DNA from: Tanytarsus gracilentus
Taxonomy: Eukaryota; Arthropoda; Insecta; Diptera; Chironomidae
Direction: 5' to 3'
Length of the DNA stretch: 64,000 nucleotides
Assembly: GCA_038502055.1 (NCBI GenBank)
Contig: JAXRKN010000041.1
Location: 3,887,501-3,951,500 of the forward strand
Shown here: in pieces, positions 47,101 to 61,200 of the stretch
How positions within the stretch are numbered: position 1 is the stretch's first letter
Layout of the letters: each line of letters begins with the position of its first letter
Position numbers and translations under genes: made by a program
Notes under the pieces: generated by a model
Seen by the model: the letters and a program-made list of their open reading frames with translations, nothing else
What the model was told of the DNA's origin: nothing
Databases searched by the model: none

Positions 47101-49574
47101 GGAATTTACAAACAATCCTAACCTGACAACTTTCTTCTTCATCCTTTTCTCTCTCAAAGATTTTCGCGATTTTTAGTTAATTATCTCTTAATCTCATTAT
47201 AAGCCGTCCCAATTATGCAACATTAACTTTCATCATCTTTATTGTTCTCTCGAAATAATTTAATTAGGGATATTTTGGCAAAGTCGTTTACTGTTAAGTG
47301 CTACACTGAGTGACACTCGTTATACCCATATTGTGTGCCCTTGGCATTTCTTACGATGCCATTCTTTGCCGATTATTGTCTAGACCTTTTTTAAGAATTT
47401 TTAAGTGTCCATATATTGACATGGGAAGAATTAATTAATTAATTTTATGTAGACACGTGTTCATGGTTGTTGTCAATAGTTTAGTTGCAAAAAATAAATT
47501 CTCAAAATTTATCTCACACATGCAAAAATTAACTTTGACTCGGTGATAAATATTTCATCAAAATGACATTCATTAAAATTTCAAATTACTTAAGGTTGAA
47601 TTTAAATTTCTGATTTCAAACTCACAAGTGTGAGTGACTTGTTCAGATGTTTTACATAATTTTTATGATTACATCTAAAAAGTTTTGAGCTTCATCACTT
47701 TCTAGCGTTTTTCGAGTTATTTAAATTAAAAATTTAGTTTGATAAAACTTTAGAAGAAAATAAATAAAACATTTTTCAAAGAATTTTTAAAGAAAATCTT
47801 TCACCAAGGAATTTAAGATTCGATTTTGAGATTTAATTAGATAGAAAATGGCATGCGGCAGATTTTTCAATGCTCAGCAAAATTAACTTTAATGTATTGA
47901 AAATCATGAAAAAAACTTGCTGAGGGTCACAAAAAAAATCGATCTATGTTAAATTTTTCCGGAATTCTTTTCTGCCATCGACCAAAGATTTTTCTCGTTT
48001 GTTTCGATTTTCCATTTCCCTTCGTTTGAAGTTCAATGTTGATGCTGAGTTTGCAAAGTTGAAATGTGAGCGGAATTAAAATTTTTCTCTCTTTATAACT
48101 TTTCTATTCCCAAAAGCCACAGTTAAAAACTCACATGAGGAAATTCGCAAAACCATACGGAAAATTATGTGAAATTTTATTATGCACATGATTGATTAAA
48201 ATGCAAAAAAATCGTGAAAGCGATCGAAAGTGTGGCAAAAAATGTTAATTATTACCGATTGATTCATCAACTTGATTAATGGAGTGTGTTTAAGTGCAAG
48301 CCAGGTTGTTGGAGAATTTTTAATCACAAAAATGGATTTGAGTGGCGTTGAAAGGTGATTATCGGAGAATATTGATTGCATTTAATAACTTTTAGCGGTT
48401 TAATGGGATTTTTGAAACAAGAATCAAAAAGAGTTTTACAAAGAGTTAATTCTTGATTTTAATTTGATAAAAAGATAAAAATAAATTTAAAATGTGATTT
48501 TTTGAATTTTATTAATTTTATTCAAAAATATTTTTAAAAATATTTTCTTATAATTTATGACTAAGAAATATTTAAAAAATATTTTTGAATTAATTTTAAA
48601 AAAATCAATAAATCTTATTTTGAAGTTATCAAAAAGTTTATTAAATTTTATTTTAAAGCTTTTTAAAAAAAACTTATTGAATTTTATAAAAACTCTTTCA
48701 AAAGCTACTTAAAACTTATTTAAAATCTAATTAATTAACTTTATTTACTCACCTTTGATTATTTTCCTCACTTTAAAGTCCTAGAAAAGATCGATTAAAA
48801 ATATTTTATGTCTCTCCAGTGGTTTTCCCGTGTGTGTGTGTGCTTTGGTTCATTAAGCGAGCAAGAAGAAGAAGAAAAATTAAATTAAAACTTTCACTTT
48901 GTCGTTCTGAAATTAAACAACAACAATTTTTTCACCACTGTAGTTTGATCGAAAAATTAAAAAATAGAGAGAAAAGGCCCATACAAGAGTGGATTATGGC
49001 TTGCCTTACAATGAAGTGTTGAATCGCTACTGAAATTTCCATCACGCTTGGATTTTGTTTTATTACCAACGGCTAAAAGGAAAATGTTGCGCATGTGTTG
49101 CATAAAAATTTCTGAATTATCCACAAAACTTTTTTTATATAGAAATCATCATTATTTATCTATTTTATCTAAACGCATAATGATAATGGAAGAATGTTTG
49201 ATTATAATTTCCTCGTAATCAATTTGTAATTCAAATGTTACGCAAAACTATGAAGTCACAAAGACACACAGGATGCACGTTATGTGGCGTCATTGAAATG
49301 TTGTTGAGGAATCATCAAAATAACTTTTTGTTGGCTGTTCGGATGTGATGACGTCACAGAGTATCATTGATAACGATGAACCAATCAGAAGACGAGAGAA
49401 CCCTTTTCATTCATAAAAAAGTGTTTCTTAGTTTTGAGGATGCGATAGTAAGATTGTGTGAAAGTTTCCTTTAACCTTTAAATAATAATTTTTTGCATAA
49501 AATTTATATTAAAATTGAGATTTTTGTATTTTAAAAAAATCAAAATTTTGAATAATTTTTTAAACAATTTAAAT
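44125..49574. other. Gene-poor stretch
   Basis: No exon, RNA gene or transposon that I can support. AT-rich, with short A/T runs and a GT repeat near 48830-48842. Confidence 0.45.
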
Positions 49575-49918
49575 GCTGAGTCATCGTGTCATTGGTCAAG
49601 TGGATCAGTGCATGGGTTGTTTCACTGTGGAAACGGTGTGAAATGAAACATGCCTACTCTCGAGTCCTTGTTCAAATCAGGTAAAGGTCGCATGATGCCT
49701 TTTTCGCTCGAAAGTTGTTTCTCGCATCTCTCACTGAGTTCGGTCTGTGGACTGGTCGTAAGGTGGTTCATGGGAATCTTACCGGAGCGGCTTTTATAGA
49801 CTGTGATAGCCTTTTGAATTGGTAAGAGTTAGAAAATGTGGTGAACTTGTCTGTTGAGATCGCCTTTCCTTGAGGCCCAATAAGGTGGTGACACTAATAG
49901 GAAGTGCATGGGATGAAT
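49575..49918 (+). mobile_element. Probable tRNA-derived SINE
   Basis: Less AT-rich than its surroundings. A box-like TTGGTCAAGTGGATCAG (49592-49607) and B box-like TGTTCAAATCAGG (49669-49681) are spaced as in a tRNA with a long variable arm, but no complete cloverleaf can be drawn. An unrelated body of about 240 bases follows (GGTGGTTCATGGGAATC, later GCCCAATAAGGTGGTGACAC). This is typical of a tRNA-headed SINE. Only one copy is in the window and target duplications are unclear. Confidence 0.5.
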
Positions 49919-50439
49919 TAAATACTTAGCCCTCTTTGAAATAATAATTTTTCTTTAATATAAGGAATTTTAAAATTTTCCACTTTTAATCCTTTTTTTT
50001 TAAATTTTTCAAAACTATATTTTACCTTTCACTAATTTATTGAGGGTCTAATCAAACCTATCTGAAAAACTAAAGTCTGACTTACAATTAGCATTTTCAA
50101 ACCCGAGCCCACTTCAACTAAAAGGCAGATGGTTTGTCGATATTTAATCATAATAACTTTTATTTGCACACAAATTAAGCGACAGATGATGCAACTTTTA
50201 TTTTGTAACGATGATTTAATTGACTTAACACACAAAATTATTTGTTAGCCTGGAGGGCAGATGGCGATGAGAGGCACAGTCATTTTTCCCCTTTTTTTCT
50301 CTCGCTCTCCTTTTCTTCTTTCTCTCTCGCTCTTTGGCGATTTATTTTAGTCTTTATTTTTCTCTTTCTCTTAGCGCATTTTCAAATAAATTAATGTTTA
50401 ATAAATTTCTATTCATAACCTTCTTTTTTTTGCTGATTT

Positions 50440-50720
50440 TAGAATACTAAAGTGGTCTCGGTGTGTATTTGGCTTGTTCGGTCTGTTGATTCTATTATAG
50501 AAGTGTTTCGGTTCTTGGTGGTTTTTTGTTTTTTCGGTTTTGTGTGTTTGTCGGTTCTTGTGGGTTTTTGAAGGTGTTGTTTGGGGATTGGTTTAGGAGG
50601 TGGGGGTGGGGGGCTGGGTGTATTTTAGTGGGGCTGGTGGCTGGGGGATTTTCCAAAGAGGGGGGTGTTTTTGTGATCCTGTGTTTTTTTATCATCCTTT
50701 ATGTATAGTTTTTTTGGGTT
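50440..50720. repeat. G/T-biased low-complexity stretch with G-runs
   Basis: Roughly 280 bases in which the plus strand is almost only G and T, with many runs of three to six G, especially 50600-50672. It is preceded at about 50290-50335 by a C/T-rich run. The G-runs satisfy the simple G-quadruplex pattern. The open frames here are products of the composition. Confidence 0.8.
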
Positions 50721-51929
50721 TTTTTGTTAATTTGGTGAAGAAATAAATAATAAATGGATGGAGGATGTAATAATAAAAATTCCCCCTTTTGTTCGAGTTT
50801 AGAAAATAAAATTTTATCTTTTCCGGGATTTTTCTGTGATATGAGAAGTGGGAAATTTTTAGAAATTTTTTTAATATATTTTATTACATTTGAATATCGA
50901 TAATTTGTGTTTAATTTACTTTGCTTTGTCGCTTTTGAGAGATTAGCTAAAGGTTGGATGGATTGACTTCATTAACGTTAACATATTTTTGTGAATTAAC
51001 TCGATAATCGCACAGCCAACAAATTGATGAATTAAGTCATTAAAAAATCATAAAGTGTCTCTGAAAATTAAATGAAAATAATTTTATTTTAAGTCAGCAG
51101 TGAACTTTTTCACATTTTTATTGAAAATTAAAAATTTTCTTGCAATTAAATTTTAAAATTTTACATAATCGTCATGACATTGTCATTATCGTCAATCTTA
51201 TCTTTGGTTTATTATTTACAAAAAAGTGTTTAACATTTAATAATTTTATAATTTTCATTTCGAAAGTAGAAGTTTTCAAAAACTTTAATATTTATCGTCA
51301 CTTCACAGTTAAGAGGGTTTGGGAGATAAAAAAAATTGAATTGAAAAAGCTTCGATGTTAATATAAAATTTATTTATTTCAAAATGAGGTGTTTGTAAAA
51401 TATTTTAAATTAAATTTATTGAAAGTTTTCTAATCATAGGTTGAAAATTTACATCAAGGGAAGGACGATCAATTATTGACCCGCTCAAAATTGTTGAAAA
51501 AAGTTGCAAATTTCAACCCTAAAAAACTTTCTCGTATCAAAATTTCAAAACAACTTGCGTTATAAAAAAGCTTCTTTCTCACACTCATTTTTGCATATAA
51601 ATTCAACATCAAGCATTTTGTCAACATTCATTAATTAATTTTATTTTTTCATCTCTCTCATAGTTTCTAAAAATTATTTGTAAAATTTAATTGAAGGCTT
51701 TCTTTGCAGTATCAAGAAGACAATTTTGTAGTTTAATGTCGCGTACCAAAATTTAGAATTTTGAATCATTAAGTTTGCGATTTTCAAGAGATGGACTTTT
51801 TTAATCTTATTCCTTGTTTTTTTCAACATGTGTTAATCGAGAATTAGAAAATTCAACAATATCAAAATTTGAATTCCCTGTGAAATTTTTAATTTTTCTT
51901 AAGCCAATAAAATATCGTCAAAAAAATTT
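50721..51929. other. Downstream flank of the ADAM gene
   Basis: AT-rich; probably includes the 3' untranslated region of the long ADAM isoform near 51700-51929. Otherwise I see nothing. Confidence 0.4.
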
Positions 51930-54900
51930 CTACTTGGAACTTTCAAATTTCTGCTGTAAAGCTGCTACGGATGATTTTTTGTTAGCTGCTGCACCAAGAA
52001 CTTTATTAGTTGTCGAATTGCTAGTCGGTAATTTATTATTTAAGCTCGACGATGTTTTAAGTGCTGATGTAGATTTTGAGGATGGAACTGAGGGAGTCGG
52101 TGTGGGTTTTTGAGATGTTTTAGGTTTATTAAGTTGTGATGTTAATGCAGTTTTTTTCGGTAAAGTTATCGTCGGAGGTGTCGGAGTTTTCTTAAGTTCT
52201 ATTGGTCTATTTGTTGGTGTTTTATATTCGCTCTCTTCCAATTTTTTCTTTCCTAAATCACTAAATGATTTTTTCATTTTAACACTGGCCGGATGAACAG
52301 TCTCTGGACTTGTGACACCACTGTTACTCTTTGCTGACTTAAAACTGCTTAAACTATTCCCACTCGTTGATGAAGGCATTTTATTGGTTGGTGTGAAAGA
52401 TTGCGATGGTGGAATTCGTCCAATTGGTCGCATGTATCCACTCGATGTTGTGCTCTGATTCGACTCAGGTTGATATTCTTCTTCTTTAACATTTGCATAA
52501 TTTGGTGGAGTTCTCTTGAGTCCGCCAGCAATGTAAACTGCATCGATATTTTTCTTTTCTATTTCACTCACAATCTCACTCAACAAACCCATAGATTCGA
52601 TAGACGGTTGCTTTGGAGACATCGGTGACTCTTCAATGACAGCGTAAATGCTATCGGGTGTGTTTGCCTCTTGACTCTCAGCTGGATCATATTCATTGAA
52701 ACTTGAAGATTTAGCTGGAGGTGGTCGAGGTGGCGGTGGAATTGTCGGTCTGTCGACGATACTTTTTGGCCTTGGATGCCTCATTGAACCGAACGATGTG
52801 AGTGAAGGTTTCACATTAACAGCTGGCGGTGACGGGGGATCACGCATTGACTGAGTTCTATTAAGTTGCGCCCTTTTCTCATCATCTCGCTCGTCCTTGA
52901 GTGGAACTTGATTGATGAGAATTGGCGAGGAAATTTGAATATCCTTCAATTTTTCTTTGTCAATTGTTTTAAGTTGTTTTTGAATTTTGTCAGGTTTTTC
53001 CTTTTTAAGAAACGACTGGATGCGACTTAAAGTTCCATCCTTTGTTTTTTTATCGAGAGTTGAACTCGTTGGATTTATGAGGACATCAGGCTCGGCTAGA
53101 TGTGGAATTGAGGGCGGTGTTGGAGCGGGTCTAAGTGTTGGATATTTTGTATTATGTGAAATCTCTTTAGCGTCACATGTCGATGTCTCGAGAACTGGAT
53201 TTGAAATTAGAGGACGAGCTGTTGATCCTTTATTCATTGGTGGAAGTGCTGGTGGACTCGCAATTTCATTTATTCTATTGAATTTATCTACAGCCGCTGT
53301 GACGCCATGTTTAGGCACTGGTGGTGGTGGAGCTTCTCTAGTCGGCACAATATGATTATCAACATCATTGGTTTTTGATACTGGATGGACATAAGCAACT
53401 TTTCGTGTATCTTTCTCAATAGGTTTGAGAGTAAATCCATCAAATTTTCCAAATAATTTGCTCTTCTCGACATCAATGCCGTTTGGTCTTAACAATGATG
53501 AATTCATGTCATCGGGAGAGTTTGGCGAGGAAGATCCGAATGTTGAAGTTGGCGGTGATGAAGTTGCTGGTGGTTTTTTGGGATCTCGCCTCGGAGCCAA
53601 AAATGCAGCGCAAGCAGCACAATTACATCTAAAAATATAATTTAAATAAATTAAGTGATGGATTTTAAAATAAATTTTTACATAATTTTTTATCATACCC
53701 AAACATAAAATGCAACATTTATAACGTGAAAAATAAAGTTAAACTAAAAATGTTATGCAACAGAAATAGAAAAGGATAAATTAAAGAAGAATAATTAACC
53801 TAGAAGAAGAATGAAAAAGAAACATGCAAAATAAATTAAAACACAGTGACACCAAGGGATGAAAACATTGACAAATATTTTAGAAATATTAATTTTAGTG
53901 AATCTTTAAAATCCCAGTATGAAGGAATTACCCAAGCAATTTATTAAAATATTTATGAAAAAGTATAAAGTGGATGAATGGAAATTTGTAATGATGTGCA
54001 AATAAAATTAGTGATAGATCAAAGATTAAAATTATGTTCAATTTTTAGGGGAAAGAATAAAAAATCACAAACTGAGAAGTTTTCATCCCTTGATAAAAGA
54101 ACCGAAAATTAAATTTTAAAATAACCTTTACAAAAAAAGTTTATTTATTACTCCATGCATTAAAAAAGCGTCAAGAACGCTCTACAGAACATAAATCAGT
54201 GCTCTTTGACAGTAGAGTAGGATTAGTGGATGACAACAACATGCCACTGCTGATGCTCTTTTTACTAATGTTCTTACTACTAGTATTAGGATTTCTTTGT
54301 GAACTACTTTTAATAATTTTAGAATTTGAACTTTGCTGTTTTTTGAATACATACAAGGTCGATAATTTGTCCGGAATTTTGAAATTGTTTCTTCGCCAAT
54401 AGAAAATGAAAAGTGCGAATATGAGAGAGCACACCAAGGCAGCACAGAAGATGACGATAAACTTGAGAAGCCATGATGATCCACCTAGAAAAATAAAATA
54501 GTTTAAAAAATTTAACGGTTTAATAAAATTCAAAATAAGCTTACATCTTGGATTACTCGGACCACTGTCGATCGAACCTCCACATCCGTCTTTAAGGCAG
54601 TTTGAATATGGATCGTAGCCTTCTTCACAGTGACACTGATTGTTTGAGTTGCATACACCATGTCCATGACAATTATCAGGGCAATCAAAAATATTATTAT
54701 CCTCTCTATAGCGATTAATTTTAAGGCACTTTTGATCGACGCACATTTTGTCTTCACCACACTGCGCACCACTGGGAGTTAATCCAGGATCAATCGAGTC
54801 CAATCCCAAGTCAATAATTGCTGTTCGACATGGAACAATATTTCCGTTATAGTTAATAAAAGAGTGCGATAAAATCGCCACGCTTTCCATTCCGAATTCT

Positions 54901-57900
54901 AATCTCTCGTTTAAATGACGACATTGTAGCATTCCACATTTTGCATCTTGTGCATTGCATGATGCATATTCTTGCTTGTGCTTGTCATAGCCGCAATTTC
55001 CATGTCGACTTCCGTTAATATTTTTAGTGTAGCACTGATCGGATGACGAGCCTGACGGACCCCAGAGACTCTTGCATTGAGAGTCGTGAGAGCGACATTG
55101 ACCGTTGAAGCAGAATGCACCTTCCTCGCTACATTTCACAGCGTTTTGTTTGAAGAAGTCATCGGGACAATATTCGCTATCGCCTTTACAATATTCATCC
55201 AGATCACACTCACCATGCGCTGAACGACACAATGTGGCTGTGTGGAGAAGGCAATAAATAATTTTGAAAAAATTGTGTACATGGAATAAATTAAATTAAG
55301 ATACGTGCGGACGTGAGTTTAAAAATATTTTTTAATTTAAAAATTATGTCCCAAAACTTCTTGACAAATCCTCAGCATTACCATAAATTATTTTTATATA
55401 TTTTTTACCTGCTGGTTTATATTGGCAAGTCGACAAATCGCAGCAACTTCCGGTAGCGCAAGTAACAGTCGAGTTGGTAAATTTACATGTGTATGGATTG
55501 CAGCATGCATTTTTACACTCGGAGGGTTTACCACAGTCTGAAAAATGAACGTTATAAAATTTTAACTACTTTTTTGCACAATTTTAAATTAACTTACCAC
55601 AATCCTCTCCCTGCTCCTTAAATCCATTACCACAAACCGGCGACTCGAAGACTTTTGTCGGCATGTTCTTAAGGCAATAATCCATGCCATGATGAAACGC
55701 CAAATTTAACTGATCAATTGAGCATTTAGACCAACTTTTGGGAGCAATCGATGAAGATGATGCTGACATAATGCAGCGATCATCTGGACAGTCACAATCT
55801 TCCAAGTCATGCTCCATTCCAAAATTATGACCCATCTCATGAGCGATGGTTGTCGCTACAATTCCAAGTACTCTGCTGTGATCCATCGAGACACCGCCAG
55901 AAAACTCATAAGTGCAGATTGGACCCTTGAGAGCTTTTCCAACGACACCGCCATCAAACACTTCACCAGTTAAAAGCTGTGCATTGTCATTCGGATGATC
56001 ACGTAGTAAAATTTTCTTTCGATAGTTCAAGAAACTCCTCAAAGTCTTATCGCCGTCACTCGTCAAATCCGCCATATTTTGCTCATTCCAAATCACAACT
56101 CCAATGAGCACGACGAAAATATTAAGCGGAACGTACAAGGCATTAATTGTATTCGCGATGTCTTTACAATGCGTGTGGACTTTCGTAAAGTCTCGATCGA
56201 GCGACTTGAACACTTTATTGTCAACAACGAGCACCAGTTCAACGTAGCGTGATTGCTGATTGGCATTGTAAGGCTCGCGAATTCGTGGCTCATCGCGTAC
56301 CGCTCGTTTATGCTGTGATTGAAAAATAGAATAAATTTTAATAAAATGTAATTTGTGAAAGGGTCTTGAACTTACTCGCATAGCTCGATTGAATTCACTA
56401 ACGTGTGTAAGATCGTCAATTTTACCGTCATATCCGCATTTATGATCGTGCTTAAAGTCAGAATGTCTAAATAAATCAGAGATTGAGACAGATGGATGTT
56501 AATGATCTCAATAGTTTGATGATCTTATTATGGGTTGAACATGTGCGTGAGTGAATTGTAAGTGAAAATTTCAATGTCGTTTGAGATTTTTGACAAATAA
56601 TTTTGAGATTTAAATATTTTGTAAAACTTGTGAAGATTAAAAAAATTTTGATATTTTTTAAATTTCATGGATTTTTTAAATTTTTGATTAACATTTAGTT
56701 TTCAAAAGCTTGAATTAAATTTAATATTCATCAGTTTTAGAAACTAAAATTTCCCAGAATTATCAAACACGTTTCATTGTGTAAAAGATGACAAATAATT
56801 TGCAATTAAATAAGTCAAAAGTGTGTAATATAAAATGACGTCTAGCAAAATTTTAAAAATCCACGATGAAAAATAATTCTCATATTTTTATTTCACACGT
56901 GTGGTCGATTTAAAAAAATTCAACCACGTTTTATCTAAATTCCAATTAATTTTTTTCTTTGAGTTTAATTTCATGTTTTGTAACCTAAGGCGATTCTCAC
57001 CTCAATAGATAATGCTTTCGACCTCCATCCAGTGACTCATTCTCGATGTAAAATGTCTCTTGTCCATCGAAGACGACCCCGCGAATTCCATCGCATGTCG
57101 ATAAGGCGACCACGGAGTTTAGATTATCGCGAATTTTTCCCTGAATGAAGAAAGATTATAAATTTATTCGAAGAGATTGTGAATGTGATAAAAACTCACT
57201 TGGTAATTGCATAGATTGATATCAGTCTTTGTAAAATTCTTTAACGCTTTATCACCGTTCGGGAGTTGATAGCTTATAAAATGCTCTATTGGTATTAAAT
57301 TATCGTTCAATTGTAAATCTAATATCACATCTTTGTTATTGTGTTCATATATGAGATGAATGTGGGTTGCATGAGAACCGTCCTGTAATTGGCGAGAGAA
57401 AAAAAAATAATTGACATTTGTTAGTAACAATGATGGTCATAAATTGTGTAATAATTTTGTTATCATTTGCCATTTTTTTCAGAGGGATGGAAAAAGACAA
57501 AAAAAATTATGAAATTGAATAATTTTTTTTAAATTAAGGAATTAAAGTTGTGAATTAATTTAAATTAAATTTTCTTTCCCTTGAAATTTAAACTATCTCT
57601 CATTCCCTTTTAAATTTGTTTTCTTCTTTGTTGTTGATTTTATTATTATTTTTTATGTTGCGTGTTTTCGCAGAAATGAGAACATAATTCTTGATATATA
57701 TTTCGTTTGGGTATTAAGTATTATAGTTTTGGTGTTTGAGGGCTTAATAAAAGAACAAGAAGATATCAAATTAATTCCAATCAAGGGATGGTAAAACTAA
57801 TATTTTTGAAATAATCTGCGAAAATTTTAGAAAATTTAAAAATGTACTTTAGTATTAAACTTAAAAATTATAAAATTTAACTATTAAAATTTCTTAATTT

Positions 57901-58240
57901 AAACTATATTACTGTGAGTCCACCCCTTGCACCGATCTCACATGTGAGTCATTGAACTCATGAGAATGTATGCTCAACACGTAAAATTATTTTAAGTAGG
58001 TGTCCTTGATTAAGAAAAAAGTTCATTGTCCACTGAATAAACGTAAACGAAAATCCGTAGGTCATCGTGAACACTCATGGCATGTGGAAATTATTTCGCA
58101 CGACTGCGTTGAAAAAAATTAAAGAATGTGAAGAAAAAATTTTCCACTCACCTTTTCCAAAGTATTTTCTACAGCTCGCTTATGCCTCAAATTTATTATT
58201 TTCGGCTCGATAATGCTATGATGACTAAATTCAATTGAAT
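51930..58240 (-). CDS. ADAM metalloprotease (meltrin-type), 5' end missing
   Basis: Membrane-anchored zinc protease that sheds ectodomains. Exons in phase: 58152-58240, 57200-57382, 57001-57140, 56376-56466, 55598-56312, 55409-55537, 54545-55237, 54355-54484 and 51930-53628, giving about 1288 residues. Order: prodomain (contains STCDGIRG), basic site RHKR, reprolysin domain with zinc motif HEMGHNFGMEHD and Met-turn CIM, disintegrin (CGNGFKEQGEDC), cysteine-rich region (AATLCRSAHGECDLDEYC), EGF-like CHGHGVCNSNNQCHCEEGY, one membrane helix (LLKFIVIFCAALVCSLIFAL), then a cytoplasmic tail of about 580 residues. The tail starts with clustered Cys (CNCAAC), is rich in PxxP SH3-binding motifs (IPPPPRPPP, PPPPVP) and has tyrosine sites (SIYAVIEE, NYANVKEEEY). 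The signal-peptide exon was not found. The active site is complete, so it should be proteolytically active. Confidence 0.92.
54171..54484 (-). CDS. Alternative short-tail terminal exon of the ADAM gene
   Basis: If the donor at TT|GTATGT (exon end 54355) is not used, translation continues from the membrane helix through a basic, Ser-rich tail (FKKQQSSNSKIIKSSSQR) to a stop at 54171-54173. This gives a protein with about 80 cytoplasmic residues and no proline-rich region. Both options are open and in frame, so the gene probably makes two forms that differ in signalling-adaptor binding but share the ectodomain. Confidence 0.7.
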
Positions 58241-61200
58241 CTGTAAATAGAAGAAGAATTTTTAAATTTATTCAAATGTTCACAAGAAGTGACACAAGTG
58301 TCTTATGGTTTCTGTAATACAGAGTGTAAAGTCAAGTTGTCTGCACTCGAAATTCATTTAAGTTTTATTACACATCGTTTGTGTGTATAAATATCCATCA
58401 CGACACAATCATCGGGGGACATATGACGATTATTTCCAAAACAATTTTCACTCTTGAGTCTTGACAGTCGAGATTTTTATTTCTTCTTATTGAATTCTCG
58501 AGAGTGAAATTTTTTCATCATCACACATCGAGAATTTTCAATGAGGCGCGAAAAAGATATGGGGGCGCGTATAGAGTGTGGATTTTAAAGAAGTCTCAAA
58601 TGAATATCAATTTACTTCTATGGATCCACAAATTACCATATGAAATGAAGAATAAATTTAAATTTAAAGCCGCATGAGACATATGGAAGATTTGACATTC
58701 AGTGAGTGCAAAGGGAATGAAAAAAATTATTGAAAGTGTTTAAAATTTCAAGGGAAAGCAAATTTTATATTTTTAATGAGAATAAATTATTTTTAATTTT
58801 CAACCTTCAAAGCGCATTCACATAAATATTAAATTTTATTACCCGTTCATTGAACAGTTTTCAATCATCACAGCAATTCCAAACTTCCCATCCCCAGTCA
58901 ATAATTCCCTTTCCTTCTTCTTTTTTAATATGCACAATAAGATTAACGTGACGACGATAAAACTGATGATGGATGAGGAAATTATTCATATGGTGTGTCT
59001 ATTATATGTATGCTTGTATACAAACGCAATCAAAGAGTGTTTGGGAAGCAAAAAGAATAAAACTTCTCATAATTTTCTTCTTCAAGCAGTAAATGAAACA
59101 TTTCCCATTTCCTTCCTTAAAAAGCAACAGGCCATCATCATCGAGTATGCATCATCTTTTAATATTAGTACTTCCGATATGTTTCAGCAGAACCGTCATA
59201 ACAGAAATTTATTAGAGATGACTATGGGATATTTTTAGGGTGGGATGTCGAATATTGTATTAAATTTTAAAATTCTTAATTAGGGGTTTAAAAATTGTTT
59301 GAAAAAATATAAAAAATTTGCATATTCGAGAACTCACATTGAAACTTCACCGCTTATTAAAAACCTTTTGAATGAGGCATAAAAAAATGTGTTTATATTT
59401 ATAACTAGAAAAATTCTCATCACGACGTTTAGTTGTAAAACATTACACTCCACTAATGTGCATGTGATACGTCGAGCTAGAGGATATTTACATTTACTTT
59501 GTAAACGAACCATAAAATTCTTATCGCGCCGCTACTTTCCCTTTGCAGTTCTTATCAGAGAATAAAATGACTTGGAATGACGCGACGCATAAATGGGAAT
59601 ATGCGAGGGAGGATTTCCTCATTGCAGTTTCATGTTACTAGGGATGGAAACTAAAGTTTAAGTTAATTTTATTATTTTTCAAATTTCTATAAAAAAAATG
59701 AAAATTTGATTTTTTTTTTTTTAAATTTAACGCAATTTCTAATCATAGTTTAAAAATTTATCTTCCACCTATTAGAATCCATTAACAACACCCATATGAT
59801 CATCATCGCATATTGTTAATTTGCCGCTTTCTTTCTCTTAATTTTGTGAATTTCTAAACCGTTGAAATTTATGACCGTTCACACTCATTTAACGAGCACA
59901 TTTTGCCTCTTTTTTTATAATACGATTATTTCGCCAGACAAAAAGAAATAATCTTGAGCAGCCAATTAAACGCCGTTTGTTTAGATGATTCACAACGTGC
60001 GGCATTCATCGCTTTTAGCGGAAATCAATTCATCTAAGCGCCAAACTTGAGTCACAAGTCAATTAATGAAATGAGAGGGAGATAAAATTGCTAATTGAAA
60101 CAAATTCGTATGGACGAGTGAAGAGTTGTGGGTGTTTGTTGCGTAAAAATATTGTCTTCAGATCATATTGCTTATTATATAAACTAAGAATATGGAAATT
60201 CGAACTGACAAGTGACAAATTATTGCTTGTTAAGAATTTTTTTTCGCAGGAGTGGACACTTAAAAATTTATTTTATTTTCAAACGTATTTTGTCAAAATA
60301 AAATTTCAATTCATTTCTTTTTAAAAAATTATTAAATCCAGATTACTTTTAAAAATTAATTAAGTACCAAAAATGCCTCAGAATGTTTTCAATTTCTGCT
60401 TCCTCAGCAGCATTTCCATGATGTGAAGCACATGTTAAGCAGGAACGAATTATAAAAATGAACTGGTTGCGATCACAGCACAATAACAAATTAAAGTCAA
60501 CGCGTGAAATTAAAGAACATTGTGACTCTTTTGAAGTGGTCGCTCTTTTTTGAATGAAGGGAGAGAAATAAAAAAATAATAATTAATCGCGGCTGAAGTG
60601 CTATCAAGTAGTGCGTCGACTTAATGTCGTAAGACAAGCAATTTAATTTAAAAGAATTGATTGTTGATGTCGCTTTAAGGGAAGAGCTATTAATTTTAAT
60701 TTATGGGTAATTCAAGGGTTATCAGTTAAATTTTAAGATTTGATTTTTAATTTACTTTCAACTTGAATTATTTTTTAACATTGAAATGATTTTTTACTGA
60801 AACTCTGCCCACCAAATAAGGATCAAGATCTAATTTACAACACAATACCAATCCAGTAAATCTTTATATAAAAATCAAAAATTTTAAACTTCAGTCTTGA
60901 TTCTTAGTGACATCACAAAAAGTCATTTAAAGATGTAAAATTATCACCAAGTCCAAAAAAATTAAATTTAATCGCATTTAAAAATTAAGCTACAAAAATA
61001 ATTGACACCAAAATATTTTTTCACATCTTTTATCAAAACGACGCTCAACCTTGATCTTCTCTGAAAAATGAACGTGTATTTATTGATCGTCACACATTGA
61101 CAGTGATGACGAAAATTTAAGCAAAAGCTTCATGACTCAATCGAATGTTTTTTTGGAAACACATTTTTAGCAAGAAAATTTTGTGATTGTGCAACTTTGT

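Noticed and set aside
49575..49681. A functional tRNA at the SINE head
   Set aside because: The A and B boxes are recognisable but acceptor and T stems do not pair, so it is not a working tRNA.
50495..50708. Overlapping frames in the G/T-rich stretch
   Set aside because: Both strands are open because of extreme base composition; the proteins are low-complexity Gly/Val/Phe or Pro/Asn strings.
58930..59238. 102-codon plus-strand frame
   Set aside because: Composition and lack of motifs, signal peptide or splice context suggest chance. It lies in the probable first intron of the ADAM gene.
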